A stretch of DNA of 64,000 nt, taken from contig NC_003910.7 in assembly GCF_000012325.1 (NCBI RefSeq), positions 1,674,001 to 1,738,000 on the forward strand, in the 5' to 3' direction. The notes beneath the pieces were generated by a model. It ran no database searches, was not told the origin of the DNA, and saw nothing but the letters and a program-made list of their open reading frames with translations. This stretch comes from Colwellia psychrerythraea 34H. GTDB taxonomy: Bacteria; Pseudomonadota; Gammaproteobacteria; Enterobacterales; Alteromonadaceae. Shown here one piece after another: positions 50,142 through 57,824 of this stretch. Positions within the stretch are counted from its first letter, which is position 1. Each line of letters begins with the position of its first letter. The position numbers and the translations under genes were made by a program.

Positions 50142-50495
50142 CTAAGGTTGAAACATAGCTAAACTTAACTCAACATCACTCCCAAGCCAATATGCATACT
50201 CAGTATGATCTTGGAGGTTGTCACCGGTTAACCCATGCACTAATACACTTAACCCTTGACGGTTATCTTCAAGCCATGGAATAAGTTGATCAAAATTATT
50301 TGATGAAAAAGTTATTTGGCAACTCCACTTAGGGTGAGGGCCTATAGGCTTTTGATGCACCCTACCAACTTTCAAGGAAAACAAATCACCGGCCTTGATA
50401 CATAAATCTTTAGCAAATTCTAAAGTTTCTTGGTCAAAATAAACATGAGCATGGTAATAGTCATGAATATTAACTGGAGTTTTCTGATTGTTCAT
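50142..50495 (-). CDS. DOPA 4,5-dioxygenase-family protein
   Basis: 117 residues, full length for the family. The markers are IHDYYHAHVYFDQET at the start, RVHQKPIGPHPKWSCQITF, LVHGLTGDNLQDHTEYAYWLG. Plant and fungal members cleave DOPA; bacterial ones are small cytoplasmic proteins whose activity is rarely tested. The His residues that would bind iron are conserved. Fits with neighbours acting on quinone or catechol compounds. Confidence 0.88.
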   Translation of the reverse strand: MNNQKTPVNIHDYYHAHVYFDQETLEFAKDLCIKAGDLFSLKVGRVHQKPIGPHPKWSCQITFSSNNFDQLIPWLEDNRQGLSVLVHGLTGDNLQDHTEYAYWLGSDVELSLAMFQP

Positions 50496-50595
50496 TTATT
50501 TAATTCCTTATTAATATCAGTACAGCAAGCAATTTGAATTAATACCTAACCGCAGGCGAACGAACTGAAATTAGCGTTATCAATGTATTTACTGT

Positions 50596-51174
50596 TTAAA
50601 CACGTTCAATGGCTTTATGTGCATGAGCTAAAGTTTGAGATTCATCTCGCCCAAGACCACTACTGTCAATAAAGGTGACATCGGTAATGCCAATAAAGCC
50701 TAATATATGCCGTAAATAGTCAGAAATAAAATCAATTTCAGTGCCTAATTTTGTGCCACCAGAAGCAATAATGATATATGCCTTTTTATTCTCTACTAAA
50801 CCAACTGGCCCATTATCACCGTAACGAAAGGTTAATTTAGATCTAACAACTTGGTCAATCCATGCCTTAAAGGCTGCCGGTACACCAAAATTATAAATAG
50901 GAAGACCGATTACAATATGTTCTGCTTTATATAGTTCATCAACTAATATATCAGACGCGACCAAACACACTTTTTGCTCACAAGTTCGCTCATCAACATC
51001 AGTAAAATTAGCCTTAATCCAATTTTCATCAATCAACGGAATACCATCAGCCAAGTCCCTAATTGTTACTTCGTTATTTTTTCCACTTGTAAGTTGTTCA
51101 ATTAACTTATCAGTTAAAATTCGGCTATATGAGCCTGTTTTTCTCATGCTTGCATCAAGCCTTAAAATGTTCAT
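50596..51174 (-). CDS. azoR: FMN-dependent NADH-azoreductase
   Basis: 192 residues from ATG 51174, with GAGGAAG 8 bases upstream; the longer frame adds 14 residues that do not fit the family. Flavodoxin-like fold: NILRLDASMRKTGSYSR, IVIGLPIYNFGVPAAFKAWIDQVVR, AYIIIASGG. AzoR reduces quinones and azo compounds with NADH. An operator-like site at 51214-51239 in its promoter shares a motif with the TetR/SDR intergenic region, which suggests regulation by that TetR protein. Confidence 0.88.
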   Translation of the reverse strand: MNILRLDASMRKTGSYSRILTDKLIEQLTSGKNNEVTIRDLADGIPLIDENWIKANFTDVDERTCEQKVCLVASDILVDELYKAEHIVIGLPIYNFGVPAAFKAWIDQVVRSKLTFRYGDNGPVGLVENKKAYIIIASGGTKLGTEIDFISDYLRHILGFIGITDVTFIDSSGLGRDESQTLAHAHKAIERV

Positions 51175-51213
51175 AATCATACTTCCTCTCGTTGTAATAT
51201 TGAATAATATAAA

Positions 51214-51239
51214 CACCTACCGTTCAGTTTAAGTAGGTG
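51214..51239. promoter_or_regulatory. Operator-like site upstream of azoR
   Basis: Contains TACCGTTCAGTT (51218-51229), identical to a 12-base motif at 52053-52064 beside the TetR gene, within a hairpin with arms CACCTAC and GTAGGTG. Probably bound by the TetR protein at 52129. Confidence 0.6.
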
Positions 51240-51261
51240 AAAAATATTTACATTGATTTCA

Positions 51262-52017
51262 TTAAGACAAAATGGGGTTTATATTAATGCCGCCATCTAT
51301 ATTATATTCTCCACCTGTAATGAATGAAGCATCGTCAGAAGCTAAGAAGGTAACGAGTTTTGCAATATCTTCCGGTTGTCCAAAACGTTTTAATGGAATC
51401 CTATTCTGCATAGCAGCTGCAAACTCATTTAACTGTTCTTCTTGCATACCTGTTTTACCAAAAATAGGGGTATATGTTGGGCCTGGGTTTACTGAATTTA
51501 CACGTATTTTTCTTGGCGCAAGTTCAGTTGCTGCTGTTCTAGTATATGAATTTAGTGCCGCTTTAGAGGCAGCATAAATAGCCGTATTTGGCATACCGGT
51601 ATAAGCATTAATAGAAGAAAGGTTAATAATAGATCCGCCATCATTAATTATCGGTAAAAACTTTTCAGTGGTAAATACTGCACCTTTGAAGTTAATTCCC
51701 ATTTGAGTATCAAACATTTCTTCAGTATTTTCCCCTATAGAAGCTGGACTGAAAATACCGGCATTAACAAATAACACGTCAACAGTGCCAAACTCATTTT
51801 TTACTTGCTCTACAAGGGCATCAATTGCAGATAAATCTATAACATCAGCAACAATACCTCTAACACCTAATGTAGCCGCCGCAGTAGAGATTTTATCTGC
51901 TGAACGACCTGTAATAATTACATTCGCGCCAGCTTCTTTAAAATATTTTGCAGTTTCATAACCAATACCACTGTTACCACCCGTTACTACCGCGACTTTT
52001 CCTGTTAGATCATTCAT
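51262..52017 (-). CDS. Short-chain dehydrogenase/reductase
   Basis: 251 residues. Classical SDR: nucleotide-binding VVTGGNSGIGYETAKYF, NAG in FVNAGIFSPAS, catalytic Ser in IINLSSINAYTG, Y-x-x-x-K in YAASKAALN, and PGPTYTPIF. The acidic residues that choose NAD over NADP are unclear, with R39-like GRSADK suggesting NADP. Divergent from the TetR gene across a region with palindromes; the azoR gene follows 88 bases later on the same strand. Confidence 0.92.
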   Translation of the reverse strand: MNDLTGKVAVVTGGNSGIGYETAKYFKEAGANVIITGRSADKISTAAATLGVRGIVADVIDLSAIDALVEQVKNEFGTVDVLFVNAGIFSPASIGENTEEMFDTQMGINFKGAVFTTEKFLPIINDGGSIINLSSINAYTGMPNTAIYAASKAALNSYTRTAATELAPRKIRVNSVNPGPTYTPIFGKTGMQEEQLNEFAAAMQNRIPLKRFGQPEDIAKLVTFLASDDASFITGGEYNIDGGININPILS

Positions 52018-52052
52018 TCGTGTATTCCCTTTATAAGTTTAAAATAATTCTG

Positions 52053-52096
52053 TACCGTTCAGTTCAGATGTTGACAATTTAAACCGAACGGTTCAG
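52053..52096. promoter_or_regulatory. Operator-like sites between SDR and TetR genes
   Basis: Two related sites: TACCGTTCAGTTCAG (52053-52067) and, in the opposite sense, ACCGAACGGTTCAG (52083-52096), around a possible -35 TTGACA at 52071. The first is repeated upstream of azoR. Placed for control of both divergent genes by the TetR protein. Confidence 0.65.
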
Positions 52097-52128
52097 AATT
52101 GCAAGCATGAATTTTATAAAATGAGAAA

Positions 52129-52728
52129 ATGATGATGACAGCAGGCCGACATCGCAGCTTTGATAAAGACAAAACACTTGAAAAAGCCATGTTGGTTTTT
52201 TGGAAAAATGGCTATCCAGGCACCTCGTTAACAGATCTAACAAATGCAATGGGTATTAACAAGTCGAGCCTGTATGCTGCTTTTGGCAATAAAGAAAATT
52301 TATTCAATCAAGCTATTGAGTATTATTTAAATAAACATGGTGTAGTGCACTTAGCTGAGCTTTTTAAAACAGAACTAAGCTTAAAGGAACGAGTCAAAAA
52401 CTACTTATTCTCGATAGCGAACATGTTAACAAACCCAGACTTACCTAAAGGTTGCCTGATTAGTCAATCTACTTCAGAAATAGCGGGCTGTTGTTTACCT
52501 GAAAATTCGGCAATGAATATTAATGGCATTAATCAGCAAACCCTATTGACGTTGACTGAGTTTTTTGAAGAACAACAGGCAGGGAGGGGGATAGATGAAA
52601 ACTCGCCAAAAGCAATAGCAAATTATCTTTTAACACTGCAATTCGGTTTAGCTATTTCTGCGAGAAATGGGAGTAACTTAGAAGATCTGAAAGAGACTAT
52701 AAATGTGTCTCTCAGTCTTTTTAATTAA
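52129..52728 (+). CDS. TetR-family regulator of the SDR/azoreductase genes
   Basis: 199 residues. HTH: TLEKAMLVFWKNGYPGTSLTDLTNAMGINKSSLYAAFGNKENLF, the AcrR-like group that responds to quinones, biocides or other electrophiles. C-terminal helical ligand domain with GCLISQSTSEIAGC, including several Cys that could sense oxidation. Three successive ATG codons begin the frame; the third (52135) is also possible. Divergent from the SDR gene, with shared operator motifs. Confidence 0.9.
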   Translation: MMMTAGRHRSFDKDKTLEKAMLVFWKNGYPGTSLTDLTNAMGINKSSLYAAFGNKENLFNQAIEYYLNKHGVVHLAELFKTELSLKERVKNYLFSIANMLTNPDLPKGCLISQSTSEIAGCCLPENSAMNINGINQQTLLTLTEFFEEQQAGRGIDENSPKAIANYLLTLQFGLAISARNGSNLEDLKETINVSLSLFN

Positions 52729-53031
52729 TAGTTAAATACACAGACTAATAATAAAAAGTGAATGTTGCGTGTGATAGTCATAGAGTCATAGAGTCATAAG
52801 ATTTGTAAGGAATTCGACTAATTGCTCTTGCAACTTTATTATTTATTCTAGTTAGTTTCTTTTCTGGTTCATAGGGAGTAAATAGATTAGTTCATCTGTA
52901 AAGGTTGGATATCTAGTACTATAAACAACTCTATGTAACCGTGTGTTTAACAGATTGAATTTATGATGTCTTCTGTTATGTTATTAAACTTTGAAGTGGG
53001 CGTTATTACTGAGACATATACATAATAAGCT
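52729..53031. repeat. Gene-free region ending in a shortened punctuating unit
   Basis: Bases 52738-52940 show nothing I recognise. Bases 52975-53031 hold the end of a punctuating unit: GTGGGCG|TTATTACTGAGAC, then ATACATAATAAGCTG|TTATGA at 53032, opening the third cassette group. The palindromes are largely missing. Confidence 0.6.
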
Positions 53032-53084
53032 GTTATGAGTCTAGTTCAAAACGGTGGTGCAGCTATCACAAAGGAAATCATTAA

Positions 53085-53333
53085 ATGAATAAATCTCAAG
53101 AAAGTGTAGAAATTAATAAGCTAGGAGATTTATCATATCCTCTTGTTTCAACAGCTATGCTAATGCTCTTACTTCAGGTTGGTTTAGTTAGTGTGAACTA
53201 TGATATTAGTGGAGACTCAATAATGAGTTTGTATTTACCTGCAATGGTTATTCTTGCTGGAATTTGGGTGCCAACATTGAAAGTTAGGCGTTTTGTAAAG
53301 CGACACAAGAACTCTAGTGCAAGCGATTTATAA
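53085..53333 (+). CDS. Small two-helix membrane protein (cassette gene)
   Basis: 82 residues: a charged N-terminus, two membrane helices (about 20-36 and 45-63) and a basic C-terminus (VRRFVKRHKNSS). No family recognised. AAAGGAAAT lies 6 bases before ATG 53085. First gene of the third cassette group, cassette 53032-53421. Confidence 0.6.
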   Translation: MNKSQESVEINKLGDLSYPLVSTAMLMLLLQVGLVSVNYDISGDSIMSLYLPAMVILAGIWVPTLKVRRFVKRHKNSSASDL

Positions 53334-53427
53334 CGAGTCAATAAAGCAGGACTAAAAACAGTTGGCCATGCTCGTGCCTCGCTGATTTTAGCCAACAACT
53401 TTTTAGCCCCTTATTGGGGCGTTAGGA
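53328..53427 (+). other. attC recombination site 13
   Basis: R'' TTATAAC overlaps the stop codon. Arms GCAGGACTAAAAACAGTTGGCC and TTTTAGCCAACAACTTTTTAGCC pair imperfectly and resemble attC site 7. Ends GGGGCG|TTAGGA at 53421. Confidence 0.85.
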
Positions 53428-53439
53428 GCAAAGTAAACT

Positions 53440-53799
53440 ATGGAGAATCCATCAACGTTATTAGTCGTTCATAACCTTAATATTTCAAAAGAGTTTTATG
53501 TGAATGTTTTAGGACTTGAATTGATGGAAGAGCATAACGACTGTTTAAAATTAAATATTGGTCATCATATAGTGTTTATGTTCCAGAGCGGGATGGAATC
53601 AATCGAATATGAGCATGGTTATAATGCTAATTCCACCTTGGTTTTTACTGTTCAAAATTTGGATGAAAAAATTAGAGATTTGAAGTCAAAAGGTGTTGTT
53701 TTTGTGCATGAATCACCAAACCAAAATAGATGGGGACGTTATTCGGCTTTTAAAGATCCATCTGGCATTGTTCATGAACTAATGGAGTTTTTCAGCTAA
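53440..53799 (+). CDS. VOC-family (glyoxalase/bleomycin-resistance-like) protein (cassette gene)
   Basis: 119 residues, one VOC domain: LLVVHNLNISKEFYVNVLGLEL, HHIVFMF, FTVQNLDEKIRDLKSKGV, and GRYSAFKDPSGIVHELMEF with the last Glu as likely metal ligand. VOC proteins bind metals or sequester antibiotics and toxins; the substrate is unknown. It is a cassette gene (53421-55171) whose attC has been split by an insertion sequence. Confidence 0.85.
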   Translation: MENPSTLLVVHNLNISKEFYVNVLGLELMEEHNDCLKLNIGHHIVFMFQSGMESIEYEHGYNANSTLVFTVQNLDEKIRDLKSKGVVFVHESPNQNRWGRYSAFKDPSGIVHELMEFFS

Positions 53800-53872
53800 C
53801 AAGAATTTAAAGCGGGACTGTGAAGTTCCCCCGTTTTAGTGGACACCTCCTCATAACATTGAGGAGGCTAAA

Positions 53873-54247
53873 ATGCCTAGATATACCCAACCTAAAAAGA
53901 CGTGGTTTTACCCTGTTAATTTCAAAATTAAAGCTGTCGAGCTAAGCTTACGAAACGACATGTTATCTAAGGATGTTGCTCAAGCGTTGGATATTCACCC
54001 GTTAATGCTAAGCCGTTGGCGTAAAGAATACCGAGAAGGGAAGTTTAAAAAAAACCAACACTATCAGAGCAATAGTGAACTCATGAGTAAAATCCCCACA
54101 AAGAAAGAACTAAATAAAATTAAACAGCTGCAAAAAGAAAACGACCGTTTAAAAATGGAAAATGATTTACTAAAAAAGTGGCAACGGTATCTGGCGGAAG
54201 TCCATCAGAGCGATTTGGATTCATCGAAAAACACAAAGAAGCCTTAG
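53873..54247 (+). CDS. IS3-family transposase OrfA
   Basis: 124 residues. Helix-turn-helix (VNFKIKAVELSLRNDM, VAQALDIHPLMLSRWRKEYREG) for binding the element ends, then a leucine-zipper-like coiled coil (NKIKQLQKENDRLKMENDLLKK) that dimerises with OrfAB. GGAGG lies 4-8 bases before the ATG. The slippery A6G at 54172-54178 lets ribosomes shift -1 into OrfB. Confidence 0.92.
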   Translation: MPRYTQPKKTWFYPVNFKIKAVELSLRNDMLSKDVAQALDIHPLMLSRWRKEYREGKFKKNQHYQSNSELMSKIPTKKELNKIKQLQKENDRLKMENDLLKKWQRYLAEVHQSDLDSSKNTKKP

Positions 54248-55065
54248 GTGTTAAATACCTTTGCTCATGGCTTGATGTCTCTCGTAGTGGCTTTTATGCA
54301 TGGCGACGACGTCCACGTTCAATGCGTGCTATTAATGATGCGGATTTACTTTTAAATATCAAACAAGTCTTTAATAACAATCATCAAACCTACGGCAGCC
54401 CACGCGTATTTCATGCATTAAAGCGTGAAGGTATTACAACGAGTGAGAAGCGTGTTGCACGGTTGATGCGAGAAAATGGCTTACGCGCTAGAGCGCTCAA
54501 GACTTATAGCAGGCCAGCTAAGGTGAAGTTCTTTTATAAAGCGATCAAAAACAATCGTAAAAACATAAGTAAGCCTGATGCTATCAATCAGCAATGGTCG
54601 GGAGATATTACGTACCTGAAAGTAGGATCGCGCTGGTATTACTTAGCCGTTGTATTAGATTTATTTTCACGTCGTATCATTGGTTGGGCTTTTGGTCAGA
54701 ACAAATCAACAGCGCTGACACTGAAAGCGCTGCAGCTAGCAATAAAGAAGCGTAAACCGACACAACCCTTGTTATTTCATACTGACAGAGGCGCTGAATA
54801 TCGAGCACATGTAGTGCAGCAGTTCTTAGTTAAACATAACATTACGGCGAGTATGAACCGTCCAGGTTGTTGTACTGATAATGCTGAAGTTGAATCATTT
54901 TTTCATTCATTAAAAGCTGATTTAATCAGAGGGAATGTCTTCGCGACTACTGATAAATTACATTCAAAATTAAAAGGTTACATGAACTATTTTTACAATA
55001 GACAACGATTGCATTCAAGTTTAGGATATAAAACACCTGCTGAGTTTGAATTGGCGGTGAATTAA
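54178..55065 (+). CDS. IS3-family transposase OrfB (made as OrfAB by -1 frameshift)
   Basis: 295 residues; the integrase-like catalytic domain with D in QQWSGDITYLKVG, D in LLFHTDRGAEY and E in NAEVESFFHSLKADL. An HTH_21-type region (QTYGSPRVFHALKREG) precedes it. The frame overlaps OrfA by 70 bases and begins at the slippery site, so the working enzyme is the fusion. Ends 34 bases before the right inverted end. Confidence 0.92.
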   Translation: MATVSGGSPSERFGFIEKHKEALGVKYLCSWLDVSRSGFYAWRRRPRSMRAINDADLLLNIKQVFNNNHQTYGSPRVFHALKREGITTSEKRVARLMRENGLRARALKTYSRPAKVKFFYKAIKNNRKNISKPDAINQQWSGDITYLKVGSRWYYLAVVLDLFSRRIIGWAFGQNKSTALTLKALQLAIKKRKPTQPLLFHTDRGAEYRAHVVQQFLVKHNITASMNRPGCCTDNAEVESFFHSLKADLIRGNVFATTDKLHSKLKGYMNYFYNRQRLHSSLGYKTPAEFELAVN

Positions 55066-55191
55066 AGTGGATGGTGTCCACTTTATCGGGGGAAGATCAC
55101 TGCTAACAGTTTGCTCAGTTTCGCTTCGATCAACAATTTGAGAAAATTAATAACAAAACCTTATTTGGGCGTTATAAACCATGGATAGTGT

Positions 55192-55488
55192 ATGAGTCAT
55201 AGCAAGGTCATTCTTTCTACTATTGATGTTACTACTAGAGGATTGGCAGCATTAATATTATTGAGAGCTTTTCCTTATCTATTTCAAAAAATCCTCTTTG
55301 GCACGTGGGATTATTTAATTTGGTTTTATCCAATTGTTTGGTTAGCATTATTATTATTATCCGTTCACCCTAATTTTATTGTGAATAAAATAAACCTACC
55401 AAAAATGACTTCATGGTTTATAGCAAGGATTCCTGCATTCTTTATTATTATTGTTGCTGCCTGGTTCTTTTTAAAGTCGGGGAGTTAG
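55192..55488 (+). CDS. Small three-helix membrane protein (cassette gene)
   Basis: 98 residues with three predicted membrane helices (about 12-32, 40-58 and 72-93). No family recognised. The region 55171-55191 upstream has no clear ribosome-binding site. Cassette 55171-55593. Confidence 0.6.
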   Translation: MSHSKVILSTIDVTTRGLAALILLRAFPYLFQKILFGTWDYLIWFYPIVWLALLLLSVHPNFIVNKINLPKMTSWFIARIPAFFIIIVAAWFFLKSGS

Positions 55489-55497
55489 AGTAAAATG

Positions 55498-55599
55498 AAT
55501 TATCACTAGCTGTTAAACAGGGACAAAATACAGTTGGCTTTTCTCCTTAGTCACTCATTTAAACTAACTATATTATTGTCTGTTAACAGGGCGTTATGT
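55498..55599 (+). other. attC recombination site 15
   Basis: Outer arms AGCTGTTAAACAGGGACAAAA and TTGTCTGTTAACAGGG pair, as do ACAGTTGGCTT and AACTAACTAT less well. The R'' box (ATTATCAC) is worn. Ends GGGCG|TTATGT at 55593. Confidence 0.75.
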
Positions 55600-55624
55600 G
55601 CTTATTCAACTTTAGGAGATTGTT

Positions 55625-56065
55625 ATGGTTAATATAAATCACCGAATTGGTATTAAGGCTTCACCTGAAAAAATATATCAAGCATTGACTACAGATGATG
55701 GACTAAAAAAATGGTGGACTAACGATATATCTGGAGCAGGAGTTGTGGGCTCAACGATTAAGTTTCGTTTTAACGGTGGAGGTCCCGATTTTAAGGTTAC
55801 AAAACTCATTCCAAATAAAACTGTATGTTGGCAACATGCTGGGAATATGCCCGAATCATGGATGGGTACAGAGATTTCATTTCAGTTAGAAACTGTAGAG
55901 AATCAAACATTTGTAAGGTTTACTCATTCTAACTGGCATGAAACAACTGATTTTATGGCTCATTGTAATACTAAATGGGCAGTATTCTTACTTAGCCTCA
56001 AGGATGCGCTTGAAATTGGTAAGGGAACCCCCTTTCCAAATGATATACAAATTGATCATTCTTGA
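55625..56065 (+). CDS. SRPBCC (AHSA1-like) domain protein (cassette gene)
   Basis: 146 residues. The START-like fold opens NHRIGIKASPEKIYQALTTDDGLKKWWTND, with GSTIKFRFNGGG and a C-terminal helix (NTKWAVFLLSLKDALEIGKG). Members bind hydrophobic ligands or act as enzymes on small molecules; function here is unknown. TAGGAG lies 8 bases before the ATG. Cassette starts at 55593; its attC is damaged. Confidence 0.8.
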   Translation: MVNINHRIGIKASPEKIYQALTTDDGLKKWWTNDISGAGVVGSTIKFRFNGGGPDFKVTKLIPNKTVCWQHAGNMPESWMGTEISFQLETVENQTFVRFTHSNWHETTDFMAHCNTKWAVFLLSLKDALEIGKGTPFPNDIQIDHS

Positions 56066-56071
56066 TAAAAA

Positions 56072-56156
56072 ATCACATAATAAGAACTTCGAACGGAACA
56101 AAAGCAGTTGGTTAGGTTCCGCTTAGATCTTGTGCCACTTTGGAGAACAGTTATGT
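56072..56156 (+). other. Damaged attC site 16 with retained core
   Basis: The left half is normal: CACATAATAAGAACTTCG (R'' CACATAAT matches the cassette start GTTATGTG), GAACAAAAGCAGTTGGTTAG and GTTCCGCTT. The right half is replaced by unrelated sequence, but a core ACAG|TTATGTG follows at 56150 and opens the next cassette. A deletion or a faulty recombination event is likely. Confidence 0.65.
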
Positions 56157-56171
56157 GTCATGGAGACTGCG

Positions 56172-56546
56172 ATGTCTAAAAATACTGCAACATATTGGAA
56201 TACTTTATCCGCAGGTAATGCCCATAAATGGGAATCTATAGAAGGTAGTGATGGAATGCTAGAACAGCTAACCGTTGCTATGGATTCAATTACAGGCGAT
56301 TACACTAGGTTGACACGATTCAAAGCTGGAGCCGATACAAAATTATTTGGTGGTAAATCACATGCTTATCCTGAGGAAATATATATAATTTCTGGCCGAC
56401 TTTATGATGTGGCATTTGATCAATGGTTAGAGGCTGGTCATTTTGCTAGTCGTCCCCCAGGTGAAATTCATGGGCCATTCATTTGTGAGCAAGACTGTTT
56501 AGTTTTGGAAGTTTCATTTCCAAGTCAGAGTGTATCTGCCACATAA
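56172..56546 (+). CDS. Cupin-domain protein, ChrR-like (cassette gene)
   Basis: 124 residues from ATG 56172; ATG 56160 four codons upstream is possible. A single cupin: RFKAGADTKLFGGKSHAYPEEIYIISGRLYD and HFASRPPGEIHGPFICEQDC, the two conserved motifs with metal-binding His and Glu. It resembles the anti-sigma-type ChrR cupins in layout, but no sigma factor is nearby. Cassette 56150-56634. Confidence 0.75.
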   Translation: MSKNTATYWNTLSAGNAHKWESIEGSDGMLEQLTVAMDSITGDYTRLTRFKAGADTKLFGGKSHAYPEEIYIISGRLYDVAFDQWLEAGHFASRPPGEIHGPFICEQDCLVLEVSFPSQSVSAT

Positions 56547-56640
56547 TAAGTTACTAAAGCAGGACAAATAAAGCTTGGCTTTTGTCAATGCATGCCAGAT
56601 TTTTCCAAGTATTTATTTGCCTCTTAGTAGGGCGTTAGTG
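56539..56640 (+). other. attC recombination site 17
   Basis: R'' box CACATAAT nearly complements the cassette start GTTATGTG at 56150. Arms GCAGGACAAATAAAGCTTGGCTT and TTTCCAAGTATTTATTTGCCTC pair well. Ends AGGGCG|TTAGTG at 56634. Confidence 0.87.
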
Positions 56641-56752
56641 CCTATCAACACTTGGTTCACCAGAACTATAAAATCTTAAATCAATTACTTTAAAGCGTTA
56701 AAACTTTTGCTATGATGAGGCTTGTTATATTTAATAATAGTCAGAGAGCAAT

Positions 56753-57355
56753 ATGCGTTATTGGTTAGTGGGATTTTTTTGTGTGGGCCTGATCTCTGGC
56801 TGTGGTGGTGATGATGGATCATCTAGTGACAACCAGGGATCTGATGAAACTGTCTCTAATGATGAAAGCCCTGATGAGAGTACCGACTCGAGCAGTGACA
56901 CAGAAAGTGATACCAATTATAGCAAAATCAGCTGTAACGATGACTTGATTGCCGTTTTGACTTTGATTAATGAAAAGCGTGCACAGGAACAAACTTGTGG
57001 CAGTGAAAGTTATGGCCCTGTAGCTGAACTAAACTGGAATGCTGTATTAACTTTGGCTGCACAAGAGCACTCGGATAATATGGCTAACTATGATTTTTTC
57101 AGCCATACAGGCCTTGACGGAAGTACAGTCTCGACCCGGGTTACAGCTCAAGGTTACACGTGGTCTTATGTGGCAGAAAATATTGCTGGGGGTCAACCTA
57201 ATGCGCAGTCTGTAGTTGATGCGTGGATGGGTAGTGTCGGACATTGTAAGAATATTATGAGCGAAAACCCAACGGAAATGGGCTTAGCGTGTAGTGAAAA
57301 CAGCAATGTAACTTATACCTATTACTGGACACAAGTATTTGCTAAACCTCGTTAA
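56753..57355 (+). CDS. CAP-superfamily (SCP-like) lipoprotein (cassette gene)
   Basis: 200 residues. A lipobox (LISGC, about 13-17) starts the mature lipoprotein, followed by a Ser/Asp-rich linker (about 18-55) and a CAP domain: LIAVLTLINEKRAQEQTC, LNWNAVLTLAAQEHSDNMANYDFFSHTG, VAENIAGGQPNAQSVVDAWM, SVGHCKNIMS, NPTEMGLACSEN and TYYWTQVFA. The His, Glu and second His of the CAP cavity are present. Bacterial CAP proteins are secreted and often of unknown role. The 113 bases before the gene may carry a promoter (TATGAT at 56711), unusual for a cassette. Confidence 0.85.
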   Translation: MRYWLVGFFCVGLISGCGGDDGSSSDNQGSDETVSNDESPDESTDSSSDTESDTNYSKISCNDDLIAVLTLINEKRAQEQTCGSESYGPVAELNWNAVLTLAAQEHSDNMANYDFFSHTGLDGSTVSTRVTAQGYTWSYVAENIAGGQPNAQSVVDAWMGSVGHCKNIMSENPTEMGLACSENSNVTYTYYWTQVFAKPR

Positions 57356-57506
57356 TCGTAAACAGTGAAGAGCCTTTGATATTGCAGAAAAACACGGATA
57401 ACTTATTAGAATAATTACTTGTGGTTTTTATAAATAGTAACGATTTCCACGATCATTACTGTTTACTAGATGAGATGAAATCTCACAGAGAGAATATGTA
57501 TAAAGG

Positions 57507-57602
57507 CACTTAGCAGGTCAGTCAAAAGGACAAAACAGTTGTTTTTGCTCCGTCGTCTAATATTTAACCAACTATTTTTAGCCTTTAAATGAGGCGTTAT
57601 CG
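57507..57602 (+). other. attC recombination site 18
   Basis: R'' region GCACTTAGC resembles the complement of the cassette start GTTAGTGCC at 56634. Arms AAAAGGACAAAACAGTTG and CAACTATTTTTAGCCTTT pair. Ends GAGGCG|TTATCGA at 57596, joining a punctuating-unit start. About 150 bases between the CAP gene and this site hold no gene. Confidence 0.8.
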
Positions 57603-57800
57603 AGACAAAAATAATCCGAATTCACTTTATACAGAGCAGATATTTATCTGGATGTTATAAACATATTTCTGATATTAAAAATAATTAATAAGTCTTTATT
57701 TAGGTTGTGGCGACTAATATACGCTGCTACTTTATTACCTGACTATCAACGAGAGTATGAAAAACTATTGAGTAGCTTTTCATGTTGCGGAACGTAAATT
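57596..57800 (+). repeat. Start of a punctuating unit closing the third cassette group
   Basis: G|TTATCGAGACAAAAATAATCC, a variant of the usual unit start, followed by AT-rich sequence. A unit-end motif AATAAGCTGTT at 58722-58732 lies beyond the next gene and is followed by CTTCTGTGGCAATAG, like the front of another unit. So this unit too may contain a gene. Confidence 0.5.
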
Positions 57801-57824
57801 TTGACTAAATATATAATCAATGTA

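Larger units (their letters stand above)
53821..55099 (+). mobile_element. IS3-family insertion sequence
   Basis: 1279 bp with imperfect inverted ends (22 of 27 bases agree: TGAAGTTCCCCCG against TGATCTTCCCCCG, both with GTGGACACC further in). A 3-bp target repeat CTG (53818-53820 and 55100-55102) flanks it. Two overlapping frames with an A6G slippery site encode the transposase. Everything needed for movement seems intact, which points to a recent arrival. Confidence 0.93.
53794..55177 (+). other. attC recombination site 14, interrupted by IS3-family element
   Basis: R'' AGCTAAC at 53794-53800 and AAGCGGGACTG on the left side of the insertion, CTGCTAACAGTTTGCTCAGTTTCG on the right in shortened form, and the end GGGCG|TTATAA at 55171. 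Without the 1279-bp element and one CTG copy the site is about 102 bases and resembles attC site 1. Confidence 0.85.
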
